DNA of 47,189 nucleotides. Origin: Arthrobacter sp. EPSL27. Lineage in GTDB: Bacteria > Actinomycetota > Actinomycetes > Actinomycetales > Micrococcaceae. The notes beneath the pieces are model-generated. The model made no database searches and was not told where the DNA came from. It worked only from the letters and a program-made list of their open reading frames with translations. Shown here in pieces: positions 16,517 to 24,167 of this stretch. The DNA lies in assembly GCF_001512305.1 (NCBI RefSeq), contig NZ_LNUT01000008.1:1-47189 (forward strand). The letters run 5' to 3'. Numbering within the stretch: the stretch's first letter is position 1; every line of letters begins with the position of its first letter. The translations under genes and the position numbers were made by a program.

Positions 16517-17635
16517 ATGGGTTTTCTGCAACGGCTGTTCCGGGGCCCCCACGACGGGCGGCCCCGGCACGTGGAGTCCTGCGCGCAGTGCCGGCTGCGT
16601 CAGCACCGGGAGCGCCAGTACCTGGAACGGCTCCGCGGTGCCGATATTCCGCGCGCCAGCGACGACCTGACTGCGCGCCTGCTAGCCCGCACGGAAGAAC
16701 TGGCCCGCACGGTTGACCTTGCTTCCACTGATAACTTTGCCGGCGCCGGGCAGCCGCGCCGGACCGGGGCTCTTCCGGCTGCGCGCCGGCGCCGCCCGGC
16801 ACTGCGGGCCGCGGTGCTGGCGGCGGGCGGTGCGGCAGGAGCCGCCGCCCTGCTGGGCGGGTCCGCGTACCTGATGGGCGGCGATCCCGCACCGCAGGCC
16901 GCCGGCGCGGGATCTCCGGTGTTTCTGCAGCGGGACCTGTCGGCCTCGGCCCCGGCGGCCGTCGACGCGGGCCCGGGCGCGCCGGCGGGCTGGAGCCTCA
17001 CCGGCGAACCGGACTTCACCCCCGAGGGTGCACTGACCGCCGCCCAGCTCGCCACCCTGCGTTCCGAGGGCTGGACGTGCCCCGAGTTCCGCGAACTCGG
17101 GTACCACCTGGTCTGGGCCCGCGGCGGGGTGCTCTCCGGCGCCGATGTCGTGGAGCTCCGCCTCACCGACGGCCGGAACTTCGCCACCATCGTCGAACAG
17201 CACCCCGACGAACAGCACCCCGACGAACAGCGCCCCGACAAACAGCAATATGCTGCCCAGCAGCCCGCTCCCGTCAACGTGCTCACGGGACGCTCCGCGG
17301 CTGCGGACGGCTTCACCGCCGCGGCGCTGCCCGGCGGCGCTGCGGCTGCCGGGGCGGCCCCCCGCGGCGGGACCCTGTGGGTCAACCACCGGGCCCCCTT
17401 CGCCGCCATCTACCAGGCCGACGGCGCCACCTTCACCTTCGTCTCAGACCAGCCCGCGGAGCTGGCCGACGACGGTGTGGCCGCGCTGGTGCGGGCCGGC
17501 GGCGTACCCGCCCCGGGCCCTGGTGACGGACCCGGAACGGCCGCGGACAGCGCGGACGGTGCGGGCACCGCCACCGGCCTCACCGTGCGGCTGGAGCGCG
17601 GGCTGGGCAGGATTCTGGAGCTGCTGGCCCCTTGA
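16517..17635 (+). CDS. Zinc-binding anti-sigma factor, RseA-like
   Basis: A 372-residue membrane protein. Near the N-terminus is a zinc-associated anti-sigma motif HVESCAQC, with H18, C22 and C25 (HxxxCxxC), as in mycobacterial RseA (Rv1222). A hydrophobic helix at about residues 96-120 (AAVLAAGGAAGAAALLGGSAYLM) probably crosses the membrane, leaving a large external domain of about 240 residues, far longer than mycobacterial RseA. That external part has no domain I recognise; it includes three EQHPD-type repeats (17195-17245). It likely holds SigE inactive until zinc loss or proteolysis. Cotranscribed with sigE. Confidence 0.83.
   Translation: MGFLQRLFRGPHDGRPRHVESCAQCRLRQHRERQYLERLRGADIPRASDDLTARLLARTEELARTVDLASTDNFAGAGQPRRTGALPAARRRRPALRAAVLAAGGAAGAAALLGGSAYLMGGDPAPQAAGAGSPVFLQRDLSASAPAAVDAGPGAPAGWSLTGEPDFTPEGALTAAQLATLRSEGWTCPEFRELGYHLVWARGGVLSGADVVELRLTDGRNFATIVEQHPDEQHPDEQRPDKQQYAAQQPAPVNVLTGRSAAADGFTAAALPGGAAAAGAAPRGGTLWVNHRAPFAAIYQADGATFTFVSDQPAELADDGVAALVRAGGVPAPGPGDGPGTAADSADGAGTATGLTVRLERGLGRILELLAP
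17195..17245 (+). repeat. 15-bp tandem repeat in the anti-sigma factor
   Basis: Three units starting at 17195, 17210 and 17225 encode EQHPD, EQHPD, EQRPD, followed by a partial unit (KQ). The repeat lies in the external domain. Confidence 0.85.
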
Positions 17636-17703
17636 GCTGGAAGTCCTTGCGGCGGCCCGCGTCGCACGTCGCGGCCGAATCGTCCCAGTCCCGGTTGAGA
17701 GGG

Positions 17704-17709
17704 TAATCT
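17704..17709 (+). promoter_or_regulatory. -10 element for leaderless tatB
   Basis: TAATCT followed by 7 nt and the GTG start; no Shine-Dalgarno. Confidence 0.5.
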
Positions 17710-17716
17710 TCCTACA

Positions 17717-18115
17717 GTGCTTGGAATCAATGGACCGGAGTTCTTACTTCTGCTGATCATCGGCCTTCTGGTGATCGGTCCCAGCAGGCTGCCCGAATAC
17801 ACCCAGAAACTTGCCAACATCGTCAAGGAAGTCCGGCGGATGGCGTCCGGTGCCCGGGAACAGATCAAGGAAGAAGTCGGCATCGACATCGATGACGTCG
17901 ACTGGAAGAAGTACGATCCCCGGCAGTACGATCCGCGCCGGATCATCAAGGAGGCGCTGCTGGAGGACGACACCAAGCCTGTCAGCGCCGGTGCCCCGGC
18001 CGCAGCGGCCACCGTGGCTGCGGCCTCCGCCGCGGCAGCCGACCGCCGGCCGGTCCGCGTGGCCGAGCGGCTCCCGGACGGCGAAAAGGCCCCCTTCGAC
18101 TCCGAGGCCACCTAA
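17717..18115 (+). CDS. tatB: Sec-independent protein translocase TatB
   Basis: A 132-residue TatA/B-family protein. It has a short N-terminal membrane helix (GPEFLLLLIIGLLVIGPSRLPEY, residues 6-28) ending in the Gly-Pro hinge, an amphipathic helix (QKLANIVKEVRRMASGAREQIKEEVG), and the actinobacterial TatB segment DWKKYDPRQYDPRRIIKEAL. TatB helps recognise twin-arginine signal peptides for export of folded proteins. The C-terminus is an Ala-rich tail. The GTG start lies 7 nt after TAATCT, pointing to its own leaderless promoter apart from sigE. In M. tuberculosis an htrA gene lies between rseA and tatB; none is present here. Confidence 0.9.
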   Translation: MLGINGPEFLLLLIIGLLVIGPSRLPEYTQKLANIVKEVRRMASGAREQIKEEVGIDIDDVDWKKYDPRQYDPRRIIKEALLEDDTKPVSAGAPAAAATVAAASAAAADRRPVRVAERLPDGEKAPFDSEAT

Positions 18116-18132
18116 AGGGCCCGCACCACCAC

Positions 18133-19311
18133 TCAGCGGGGCTGCAGGCCCAGCGGCTTTCCGCTCAGCCCGCGCGGGACTGCCGCGAGCTTGCCGGCAA
18201 CCGCCAGGAGGGCACCGGCCGACGGCGTGTCCGGACGCCCCAGCACCAGCGGCACCCCGGCGTCCCCGCCCTCGCGGAGCAGGATGTCCAGCGGGATCTG
18301 GCCCAGCAGCGGCACGTCGGTACCCACGGTGGCGGACAGCCGTTCGGCGAGCACGGCGCCGCCGCCGCTGCCGAACAGCTCCATCCGGCCGCCGTCGGGC
18401 ATCTCCAGGTACGACATGTTTTCCACGACTCCGGCGACGCTCTGGCCGGTCTGGGTGGCAATGGCGCCCGCGCGTTCGGCAACGTCGGCGGCGGCTGCCT
18501 GGGGCGTGGTCACCACGAGGATCTGCGCCTGCGGCAGGAGCTGCGCCACGGAAATGGCGATGTCCCCGGTTCCGGGCGGAAGATCCAGGAAGAGGGCGTC
18601 GAGGTCCCCGAAGTAGACGTCGGTGAGGAACTGCTCCAGGGCGCGGTGCAGCATGGGGCCGCGCCACGCCACTGGCTGGTTGCCGGTGACGAACATGCCG
18701 ATGGAGATAACTTTGACCCCGTAGGCCACGGGCGGCAGGATCATGTCGTCCACGCGGGTGGGGGCCTGGGTGATGCCCATGAGTGCCGGGACGGAGAAGC
18801 CGTACACGTCGGCGTCCACGATCCCCACCCGGAGGCCCTGGGCGGCCAGCGCGCAGGCCAGGTTCACGGTCACGGAGGACTTTCCGACGCCGCCCTTGCC
18901 GCTGGCGACGGCGTACACCTTGGTCAGCGAGCCCGGCTCGTTGAACGGGATCCCGCGCTGCCCGCCGGGGCCGCGGAGCTGTTCCTTGAGCGCGTCGCGC
19001 TGCTCCTGGGTCATGACCTTCAGTTCGACGTCGACGCCCGTGACCCCGGGGACGGCGGACAGTGCGGCCTCGCAGTCGGCAGTGATGGTGCCGCGCAGGG
19101 GGCAGCCGGCAATGGTGAGGAGCACTGTGACCCGCACCCGGCCGGCGTCGGAGACCTCCACCGCGTCCACCATGCCCAGTTCGGTGATGGGCCGGCGGAG
19201 CTCGGGGTCGATGACGGCGCCGAGGGCGGCGCGGGCCGCCTTCTCCACGGCGGAGGCAGGGGGAGTGTCCCGGGGGGTGCTGTCGTGGTTGCTGTCCTGG
19301 CGGGCGTTCAT
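18133..19311 (-). CDS. mrp: Mrp/ApbC-family P-loop ATPase (iron-sulfur carrier family)
   Basis: A 392-residue protein with an N-terminal MIP18/DUF59 domain (about residues 22-100) and a ParA-like NTPase with deviant Walker A ASGKGGVGKSSVTVNLA (about 134-150) and LFLDLPPGTGDIA. Family members carry iron-sulfur clusters on a C-terminal CxxC. Here the equivalent stretch reads ENMSYLEMPDGGRMELFGSGGG, so the CxxC is missing; as I recall, mycobacterial Mrp lacks it too. It is the last gene of a three-gene minus-strand unit (MgtE-like, DUF1003, mrp), 11 nt after the DUF1003 stop. Confidence 0.88.
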   Translation of the reverse strand: MNARQDSNHDSTPRDTPPASAVEKAARAALGAVIDPELRRPITELGMVDAVEVSDAGRVRVTVLLTIAGCPLRGTITADCEAALSAVPGVTGVDVELKVMTQEQRDALKEQLRGPGGQRGIPFNEPGSLTKVYAVASGKGGVGKSSVTVNLACALAAQGLRVGIVDADVYGFSVPALMGITQAPTRVDDMILPPVAYGVKVISIGMFVTGNQPVAWRGPMLHRALEQFLTDVYFGDLDALFLDLPPGTGDIAISVAQLLPQAQILVVTTPQAAAADVAERAGAIATQTGQSVAGVVENMSYLEMPDGGRMELFGSGGGAVLAERLSATVGTDVPLLGQIPLDILLREGGDAGVPLVLGRPDTPSAGALLAVAGKLAAVPRGLSGKPLGLQPR

Positions 19312-19322
19312 GCGGTAAATGC

Positions 19323-20087
19323 TCAGCTCTCGGGGGAAGCGGGGTGCTGGGGGCCGCCGGCGGTGTCCGGCTGCAGGGTGTCCGGCGGGGTGTCGGCGCG
19401 CTTGCCGGCCCGGGGCCCGGTGCCGTCGGCCCTGACCCGGGGGATCTGCTGGGTCCGGGGGCTACGCTGCTTGTCGCGGCGGTCCTTCAGCTTTTCCTTG
19501 ACTTTGTCCCGTGGAGACTCGTGGACGCCGGCCGAGGGATCATGGGTGCGCAGTTCCTCCTGCGCCTCCAGCATGTCCTCGAGCAGGCTGCGCAGCTCGG
19601 CCCGGACGTAGTCGCGGGTGGCCACTTCGCGCAGGGCAATCCGCAGCGAGGCAAGTTCACGCGTGAGGTACTCGGTGTCGGAGAGGTTGCGTTCCGCGCG
19701 CTGGCGGTCCTGCTCCAGGGAGACGCGGTCGCGGTCGTCCTGCCGGTTCTGGGCCAGAAGCAGCAGGGGCGCGGCATAGGAGGCCTGCAGCGACAGCATG
19801 AGGGTCAGCAGGGTGAAACCGAGCGCCCGGGAGTCGAACTGCCACGCTTCCGGGGCGAAGGTGTTCCACGCCAGCCAGACGACGACGAACACCGTCATGT
19901 AGACCAGGAACTGCGGCGTGCCCATAAAGCGGGCGAAGCCTTCCGTGGACTGGCCGAAGGCGTCCGGGTTGGGCGAGAACTTCGGCAGGATCCGCTGGCG
20001 GCCGCTCAGGGGGGTGTCGAGGCCGCCCTTGGCCGGCTTGCCGCCCTGCCGCGGGAGGGGCTTCCGGGGTGCGCTGTTATCAGCCAA
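19323..20087 (-). CDS. DUF1003 membrane protein (Rv1231c-like)
   Basis: A 254-residue protein. The DUF1003 core (about residues 45-160) has two membrane helices (FLVYMTVFVVVWLAWNTF and LGFTLLTLMLSLQASYAAPLLLLAQ), followed by the conserved RDRVSLEQDRQRAERN motif, a long amphipathic coiled coil and a basic disordered tail. Function is unknown; linked family members occur near Mg transporters. The start is TTG at 20087-20085: it has GGAGG 5 nt upstream and gives MADNSAPRK. A TTG 12 nt further upstream has no RBS. The start overlaps the stop of the MgtE-like gene by 8 nt, so the genes are translationally coupled. Confidence 0.83.
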   Translation of the reverse strand: MADNSAPRKPLPRQGGKPAKGGLDTPLSGRQRILPKFSPNPDAFGQSTEGFARFMGTPQFLVYMTVFVVVWLAWNTFAPEAWQFDSRALGFTLLTLMLSLQASYAAPLLLLAQNRQDDRDRVSLEQDRQRAERNLSDTEYLTRELASLRIALREVATRDYVRAELRSLLEDMLEAQEELRTHDPSAGVHESPRDKVKEKLKDRRDKQRSPRTQQIPRVRADGTGPRAGKRADTPPDTLQPDTAGGPQHPASPES

Positions 20088-21363
20088 TGCGGCCTCCAAG
20101 TTTCCTTATCGGGGCATCGTCCTCGTGGGCCCGCCAGTCATCCGGCAGCAGATGGTCCAGCACATCGTCAACAGTCACCGCCCCCACAAGCCGACCGTCG
20201 CTGTTGACGACGGGGAGCGAGTTGAGGTTGTAGGTTGCCAGGGTGCGGGCCACCTCGCTGATGTGGGCCTGGTCCGATACCGGCTCCAGGGTCTTGTCCA
20301 CCAGGTTTCCCAGCGGTTCCGGCGGCGGGAAGCGCAGCAGCTGCTGGATGTGGACCACGCCGAGGAACCGGCCGGTCGGGGTCTCGAGGGGAGGCCGGGC
20401 AATGAAGATCGATGAGGCGAGGGCGGGGGAGAGCTCCTCGCGGCGCACGTGGGCCAGGGCCTCGGCGACCGTGGCTTCCGGCGGGAGGATGACCGGGACC
20501 GGGGTCATCAGGCCGCCGGCGGTGTCCTCGTCGTATTCGAGCAGCCGGCGGACGTCCTCGGCGCCTTCGGGCTCCATCAGCTGGAGGAGTTCCTCGGCCT
20601 GGTCGCTGGGGAGTTCCGCGAGGAGGTCTGCGGCGTCGTCCGGGTCCATTTCCTCGAGAACGTCCGCGGCGCGGTTCACGTCGAGGGCGGAGAGGATCTC
20701 CACCTGGTCGCCTTCGGGCATCTCCTGCAGCACGTCGGCGAGCCGTTCGTCCTGGAGCTCGCTGGCGACCTCAAAGCGGCGCTTGTCGCTCATCTCCTGC
20801 AGGGCTTCGGCGAAGTCGGCGGGCTTGAGGTCCTCGTGCGTGGCCACGAACTGGGTGGCGGCCTGCGGCTCGGTGCGGGCCCCCTGCCGGGCGTCGGCCC
20901 AGTCAATGATGAGGGTCTCGTTGCGGCGCAGCCTGCTCAGCGGGGACAGGGAGTGGCCGCGGCGGACGAAGAGCTTGCTGACAAACCAGTCGCCGGAGCG
21001 GTGCTTGTCCATCGCGATGTCCTCGATGGTGGCGTCCCCGCTGCCGTCGGCGAGCGTGACCCGCCGGTCGAACATCTCGGCCACCACCAGGGTCTCGGCG
21101 CCGCGCTGTTCGAAGCGGCGCAGGTTCACCAGGCCGGTGCAGATGATCTGGGTCTGGTCGATCGAGGTGATCCGGGTCATCGGGACGAAGACCCTTTTCT
21201 TCCCCGGAACCTCGACGACGATGCCCACCACGTGCGGGGCGCCGCGGGTACCGCGGGAGAGCACAACAACATCGCGCAGCCGGCCCAGACGGTCACCGAG
21301 CGGGTCGAAGACGTCGAGTCCGAGCAGGCGCGCAACAAACACCCGCGAAACATTTGTGCTCAC
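20080..21363 (-). CDS. MgtE N-domain/CBS protein without a membrane domain (Rv1232c-like)
   Basis: A 427-residue soluble protein. Residues 1-110 form a PRC-barrel-like pair (RVFVARLLGLDVFDPLGDRLGRLRDVVV); about 180-280 is the helical MgtE_N domain with repeated Asp/Glu-rich helices (LLAELPSDQAEELLQLM); about 285-400 are two CBS motifs, the second ending in LVGAVTVDDVLDHLLPDDW. The transmembrane channel of true MgtE is absent, so it is likely a Mg or nucleotide sensor working with another protein, perhaps the DUF1003 product. The GTG start lies 6 nt after TAGCCT (leaderless). The same architecture is found in Rv1232c, so it is not a truncation. Confidence 0.85.
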   Translation of the reverse strand: MSTNVSRVFVARLLGLDVFDPLGDRLGRLRDVVVLSRGTRGAPHVVGIVVEVPGKKRVFVPMTRITSIDQTQIICTGLVNLRRFEQRGAETLVVAEMFDRRVTLADGSGDATIEDIAMDKHRSGDWFVSKLFVRRGHSLSPLSRLRRNETLIIDWADARQGARTEPQAATQFVATHEDLKPADFAEALQEMSDKRRFEVASELQDERLADVLQEMPEGDQVEILSALDVNRAADVLEEMDPDDAADLLAELPSDQAEELLQLMEPEGAEDVRRLLEYDEDTAGGLMTPVPVILPPEATVAEALAHVRREELSPALASSIFIARPPLETPTGRFLGVVHIQQLLRFPPPEPLGNLVDKTLEPVSDQAHISEVARTLATYNLNSLPVVNSDGRLVGAVTVDDVLDHLLPDDWRAHEDDAPIRKLGGRIG

Positions 21364-21369
21364 CTGTAC

Positions 21370-21375
21370 AGGCTA
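21370..21375 (-). promoter_or_regulatory. -10 element for the mgtE-like/DUF1003/mrp unit
   Basis: TAGCCT on the minus strand, then GTACAG and the GTG start. Nearly identical to the GNAT start at 224. Confidence 0.5.
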
Positions 21376-21428
21376 CCGAGTCCGCTCTCTTTTAGCTGAA
21401 TTTACAGCCGGTGCCCAGCAGGATAGGT

Positions 21429-21434
21429 AAGAAT
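21429..21434 (+). promoter_or_regulatory. Likely -10 (AAGAAT) for the stress membrane protein
   Basis: AAGAAT in TAAGAATAG, 6 nt before ATG 21441, in the divergent gap with the MgtE-like gene. Confidence 0.35.
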
Positions 21435-21440
21435 AGGCGT

Positions 21441-22325
21441 ATGTCAAACATTTTTGGTGCTCCCCGGGCTGGTGCCCCCAACGGCCAGGACGAGGCCCGC
21501 AGTGTCCCCAAGGGGGACACGGTCGGATCCTACAACTCCTACCTGGATGCCCAGAAGGCGGTGGACTACCTCGCGGACCAGCAGTTCCCGGTGCAGATGG
21601 TCTCGATCGTCGGCAACGACCTGAAGATGGTGGAGCGGGTCACCGGCCGGCTCACCTACCCGCGGGTGGCCCTGTCCGGGGCGCTGAGCGGGATGTGGTT
21701 CGGCCTGTTCGTCGGCATCATGCTGTCCTTCTTCGCCACCACGCCGGGGTACTTCTCGATCGTGACGTCCGTGCTGATGGGTGCGGCGTTCTTTATGCTG
21801 TTCGGCATCGTCACGTACGCCATGCAGAAGGGCAAGCGCGACTTCACCTCCACAAGCCAGGTGGTGGCCACCAACTACGACGTTGTGGTGTCCTTCGAGG
21901 CGGCCAACGAGGCGCGCCGGCTGCTCCACCAGCTGCCCATGACGCAGCATGACGCCTCGGCGTCGGGCGGATACCCCCAGCGCGACTACCAGCACCAGCC
22001 GTACCAGCCCGGCCAGGGCCAGGGACAGGGTCCGCAGCAGGGACATGCCCCGCAGCGCCCCGCCGCCTGGAACGACCCCTACGGCCAGCGGACCCCCGCG
22101 GCCGGGCAGCAGCCCGGCGCACAGCAGCCCGGCGACCAGCCGGCGCAAGGCCAGCCTGCTGCGCCGTCCTCCCAGCCGCCCGCCGGTGCCGAGCAGGCAC
22201 CGGAAGAGCCGGCCAAGACTTCCGGGTTCGCCTACCCGGACCTGCCGGACGGCCGCCCGCAGTACGGCGTCCGCATCACTGATCCGTCCAAGCAGCAGCC
22301 CGGCCAGGACGGCCCGCAGCAGTAG
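21441..22325 (+). CDS. General-stress-type membrane protein (Rv1234-like)
   Basis: A 294-residue protein. Residues 30-75 form a conserved domain (GSYNSYLDAQKAVDYLADQQFPVQMVSIVGNDLKMVERV) of the general stress protein 17M-like type, followed by two membrane helices (about 82-105 and 110-130) and a second copy-like strand segment. The C-terminal 130 residues are a Gln/Pro/Gly-rich, probably disordered tail. Function unknown. ATG 21441 begins 6 nt after AAGAAT and has no Shine-Dalgarno, so I infer a leaderless start. Divergent from the MgtE-like gene as in M. tuberculosis Rv1232c/Rv1234. Confidence 0.82.
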   Translation: MSNIFGAPRAGAPNGQDEARSVPKGDTVGSYNSYLDAQKAVDYLADQQFPVQMVSIVGNDLKMVERVTGRLTYPRVALSGALSGMWFGLFVGIMLSFFATTPGYFSIVTSVLMGAAFFMLFGIVTYAMQKGKRDFTSTSQVVATNYDVVVSFEAANEARRLLHQLPMTQHDASASGGYPQRDYQHQPYQPGQGQGQGPQQGHAPQRPAAWNDPYGQRTPAAGQQPGAQQPGDQPAQGQPAAPSSQPPAGAEQAPEEPAKTSGFAYPDLPDGRPQYGVRITDPSKQQPGQDGPQQ

Positions 22326-22348
22326 CCGGCCGCCTTTCCGCGGTATTG

Positions 22349-22395
22349 CAGAAGGCCTCCGCCCCGGTCGTGACCGGGGCGGAGGCCTTCTTCGT
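22349..22395. terminator. Bidirectional terminator
   Basis: A perfect 18-bp stem (22351-22368 with 22373-22390), 4-nt loop CGTG, between the convergent stress protein and aminopeptidase genes. Confidence 0.9.
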
Positions 22396-22424
22396 GTGCG
22401 GCGGTGACGGGCGCCGGTACGGGG

Positions 22425-24008
22425 CTACGGCGTAGTGCTGTCCGCTTCCTGGTAGATGCCCGCCATCCAGGACTCGACGTCGTCGGCCTTGCGGGGCAGG
22501 GCTGCGCTGAGGTTGACCGGGCCGTCCGCGGTCATCAGGATGTCATCCTCGATGCGGACGCCGATGCCGCGGTATTCCGCGGGTATGGCGAGGTCCTCGT
22601 CCTTGAAGTACAGGCCCGGTTCGATGGTGAACACCATGCCGGGGGTGAGCACACCGTCGAGGTACAGTTCGCGCTTGGCCTGGGCGCAGTCGTGCACGTC
22701 CAGGCCCAGGTGGTGGCTGGTGCCGTGCGGCATCCAGCGGCGGTGCTGCTGGCCGTCGGCGCTGATGGCCTCCTCCACGGAGACCGGCAGCAGCCCCCAG
22801 TCGGCGAGCCGCTCCGCCAGTACGGTGGTGGCGGCCGTGTGGATGTCGCGGAACTTGGTGCCGGGCTGCGCGGCCGCAAAGCCGGCGTCGGCGGCGTCGA
22901 GGACGGCCTCGTAGACCTTGCGCTGGACCTCGGAGAAGGTGCCGTTGGCGGGCAGGGTGCGCGTGATGTCCGCGGTGTACAGCGAGTCCGCTTCAACACC
23001 GGCGTCCAGCAGGAGCAGCTCACCGGCGTTAACCTTGCCCGTGTTGCGGGTCCAGTGCAGCACAGTGGCGTTGTTGCCGGAGGCCGCGATGGTGTCGTAG
23101 CCGAGTTCGTTGCCCTCCTCCCGGGCGCGGGCGAAGAAGGCGCCTTCGACGACGCGCTCGCCGCGCTGGTGGGTGAGCGCCCGCGGCAGGACCTTGACCA
23201 CCTCGGTGAACCCTTGCACGGTAGCGGCGACGGCAGTCTTCATCTGCTCGATTTCCCACTCGTCCTTGATCAGGCGCAGTTCGGAGAGGGCCTCGGAGAG
23301 CTTCTCGTCCAGGGCATCGAGGACGCCCAGGTCCAGGTTCTCCGGGTCTTTGGCCGTGTTGTAGCGGGCGGTGTCCACGAGGGCGTCGATGTTCTCGTCG
23401 ACCTTGCGCACCAGCCGGATCGAGATGCCACCGATTTCGGGGGCGCCGACGTTCTTGGTGATGCCGAGCTCAAGTTCGTTGATGTCGGCGGTGTCCAGGC
23501 CGAGGCGGGCCTTGAACTCGGCCAGGGTGGGCCGGGCGCCGATCCAGAACTCACCGGAGCGGGAGTCGGCGTAGAACTGTTCGGTGTCGCGGCCGGCCAG
23601 CGGGCGGAAGTACAGCGTGGCGTGGTGGTGGCCGCCGTCGTCGCCCTTGCCTTCCTCCACGGGCTCGAGGATGAGCACCGCGTCCGGCTCGTGGTCCAGG
23701 CCCAGGCCCGTGAGGTGCGCGAAGCCGGAGTGCGGGCGGAAACGGTAGTCGCAGTCGTTGGACCGGACCTTCAGGGGGCCGGCGGGAATGACCAGGCGTT
23801 CGCCTTTGAACTGCTCTGAAATGGCGCGACGGCGGGTGGCTGCATGGCCGGCGACGGCGTCGCGTTCCGGCAGCTGCTCACGGGACGGAGCCCAGTTGCT
23901 GGCCATAAACGCCTTGAAGGCATCGGAACTGGGCCGCTGTGAGCGGTTGTTGACGCGCTCGTCGAGGGGCTGGGAAGCGGAGACTTGGGTGTTATCTGCA
24001 TCGTTCAC
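22425..24008 (-). CDS. pepP: Xaa-Pro aminopeptidase (M24B)
   Basis: A 527-residue di-manganese peptidase that removes N-terminal residues before proline. The N-terminal creatinase-like domain covers about 45-230, and the pita-bread domain the rest. Metal ligands can be seen in order: two Asp in LLLDAGVEADSLYTADITRT, His in HGTSHHLGLDVHD, Glu in FTIEPGLYF and Glu in GVRIEDD. Length is at the upper end for the family, with a 35-residue N-terminal tail. The GTG at 24008 is 6 nt after GACTAT. The gene is convergent with 21441 and divergent from the glycosyltransferase locus. Confidence 0.92.
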   Translation of the reverse strand: MNDADNTQVSASQPLDERVNNRSQRPSSDAFKAFMASNWAPSREQLPERDAVAGHAATRRRAISEQFKGERLVIPAGPLKVRSNDCDYRFRPHSGFAHLTGLGLDHEPDAVLILEPVEEGKGDDGGHHHATLYFRPLAGRDTEQFYADSRSGEFWIGARPTLAEFKARLGLDTADINELELGITKNVGAPEIGGISIRLVRKVDENIDALVDTARYNTAKDPENLDLGVLDALDEKLSEALSELRLIKDEWEIEQMKTAVAATVQGFTEVVKVLPRALTHQRGERVVEGAFFARAREEGNELGYDTIAASGNNATVLHWTRNTGKVNAGELLLLDAGVEADSLYTADITRTLPANGTFSEVQRKVYEAVLDAADAGFAAAQPGTKFRDIHTAATTVLAERLADWGLLPVSVEEAISADGQQHRRWMPHGTSHHLGLDVHDCAQAKRELYLDGVLTPGMVFTIEPGLYFKDEDLAIPAEYRGIGVRIEDDILMTADGPVNLSAALPRKADDVESWMAGIYQEADSTTP

Positions 24009-24014
24009 CGTCCC

Positions 24015-24020
24015 ATAGTC
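24015..24020 (-). promoter_or_regulatory. -10 element for pepP
   Basis: GACTAT on the minus strand, 6 nt before the GTG start. Confidence 0.4.
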
Positions 24021-24058
24021 TCACCAGCGCATCGGCTGAGGCCAACACGGGCCGCGCA

Positions 24059-24064
24059 TAGACT
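24059..24064 (+). promoter_or_regulatory. -10 element before a small leader ORF
   Basis: TAGACT followed by 7 nt and ATG 24072. Confidence 0.45.
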
Positions 24065-24071
24065 CGACGGC

Positions 24072-24134
24072 ATGGCGCATGATTCCAGGACCCCGCCCGT
24101 TCCGCCGATGAGAACCCGAACGCTGCGGGCCTAA
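24072..24134 (+). CDS. Candidate 20-aa leaderless leader peptide
   Basis: The ORF MAHDSRTPPVPPMRTRTLRA starts 7 nt after TAGACT, the spacing seen at neighbouring leaderless genes, and stops 33 nt before the glycosyltransferase ATG. It is rich in Pro and Arg, with codons AGG, AGA and CGA that are rare in this GC-rich window. It may regulate the downstream gene by ribosome pausing. Its translation is an inference. Confidence 0.35.
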   Translation: MAHDSRTPPVPPMRTRTLRA

Positions 24135-24167
24135 GACCCCCCCATTCCACGTCCTGAGGAGCCCACC

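Noticed and set aside
20080..21363. MgtE gene truncated by loss of its membrane domain (pseudogene)
   Set aside because: The same architecture without a membrane part exists in mycobacteria and the frame is intact.
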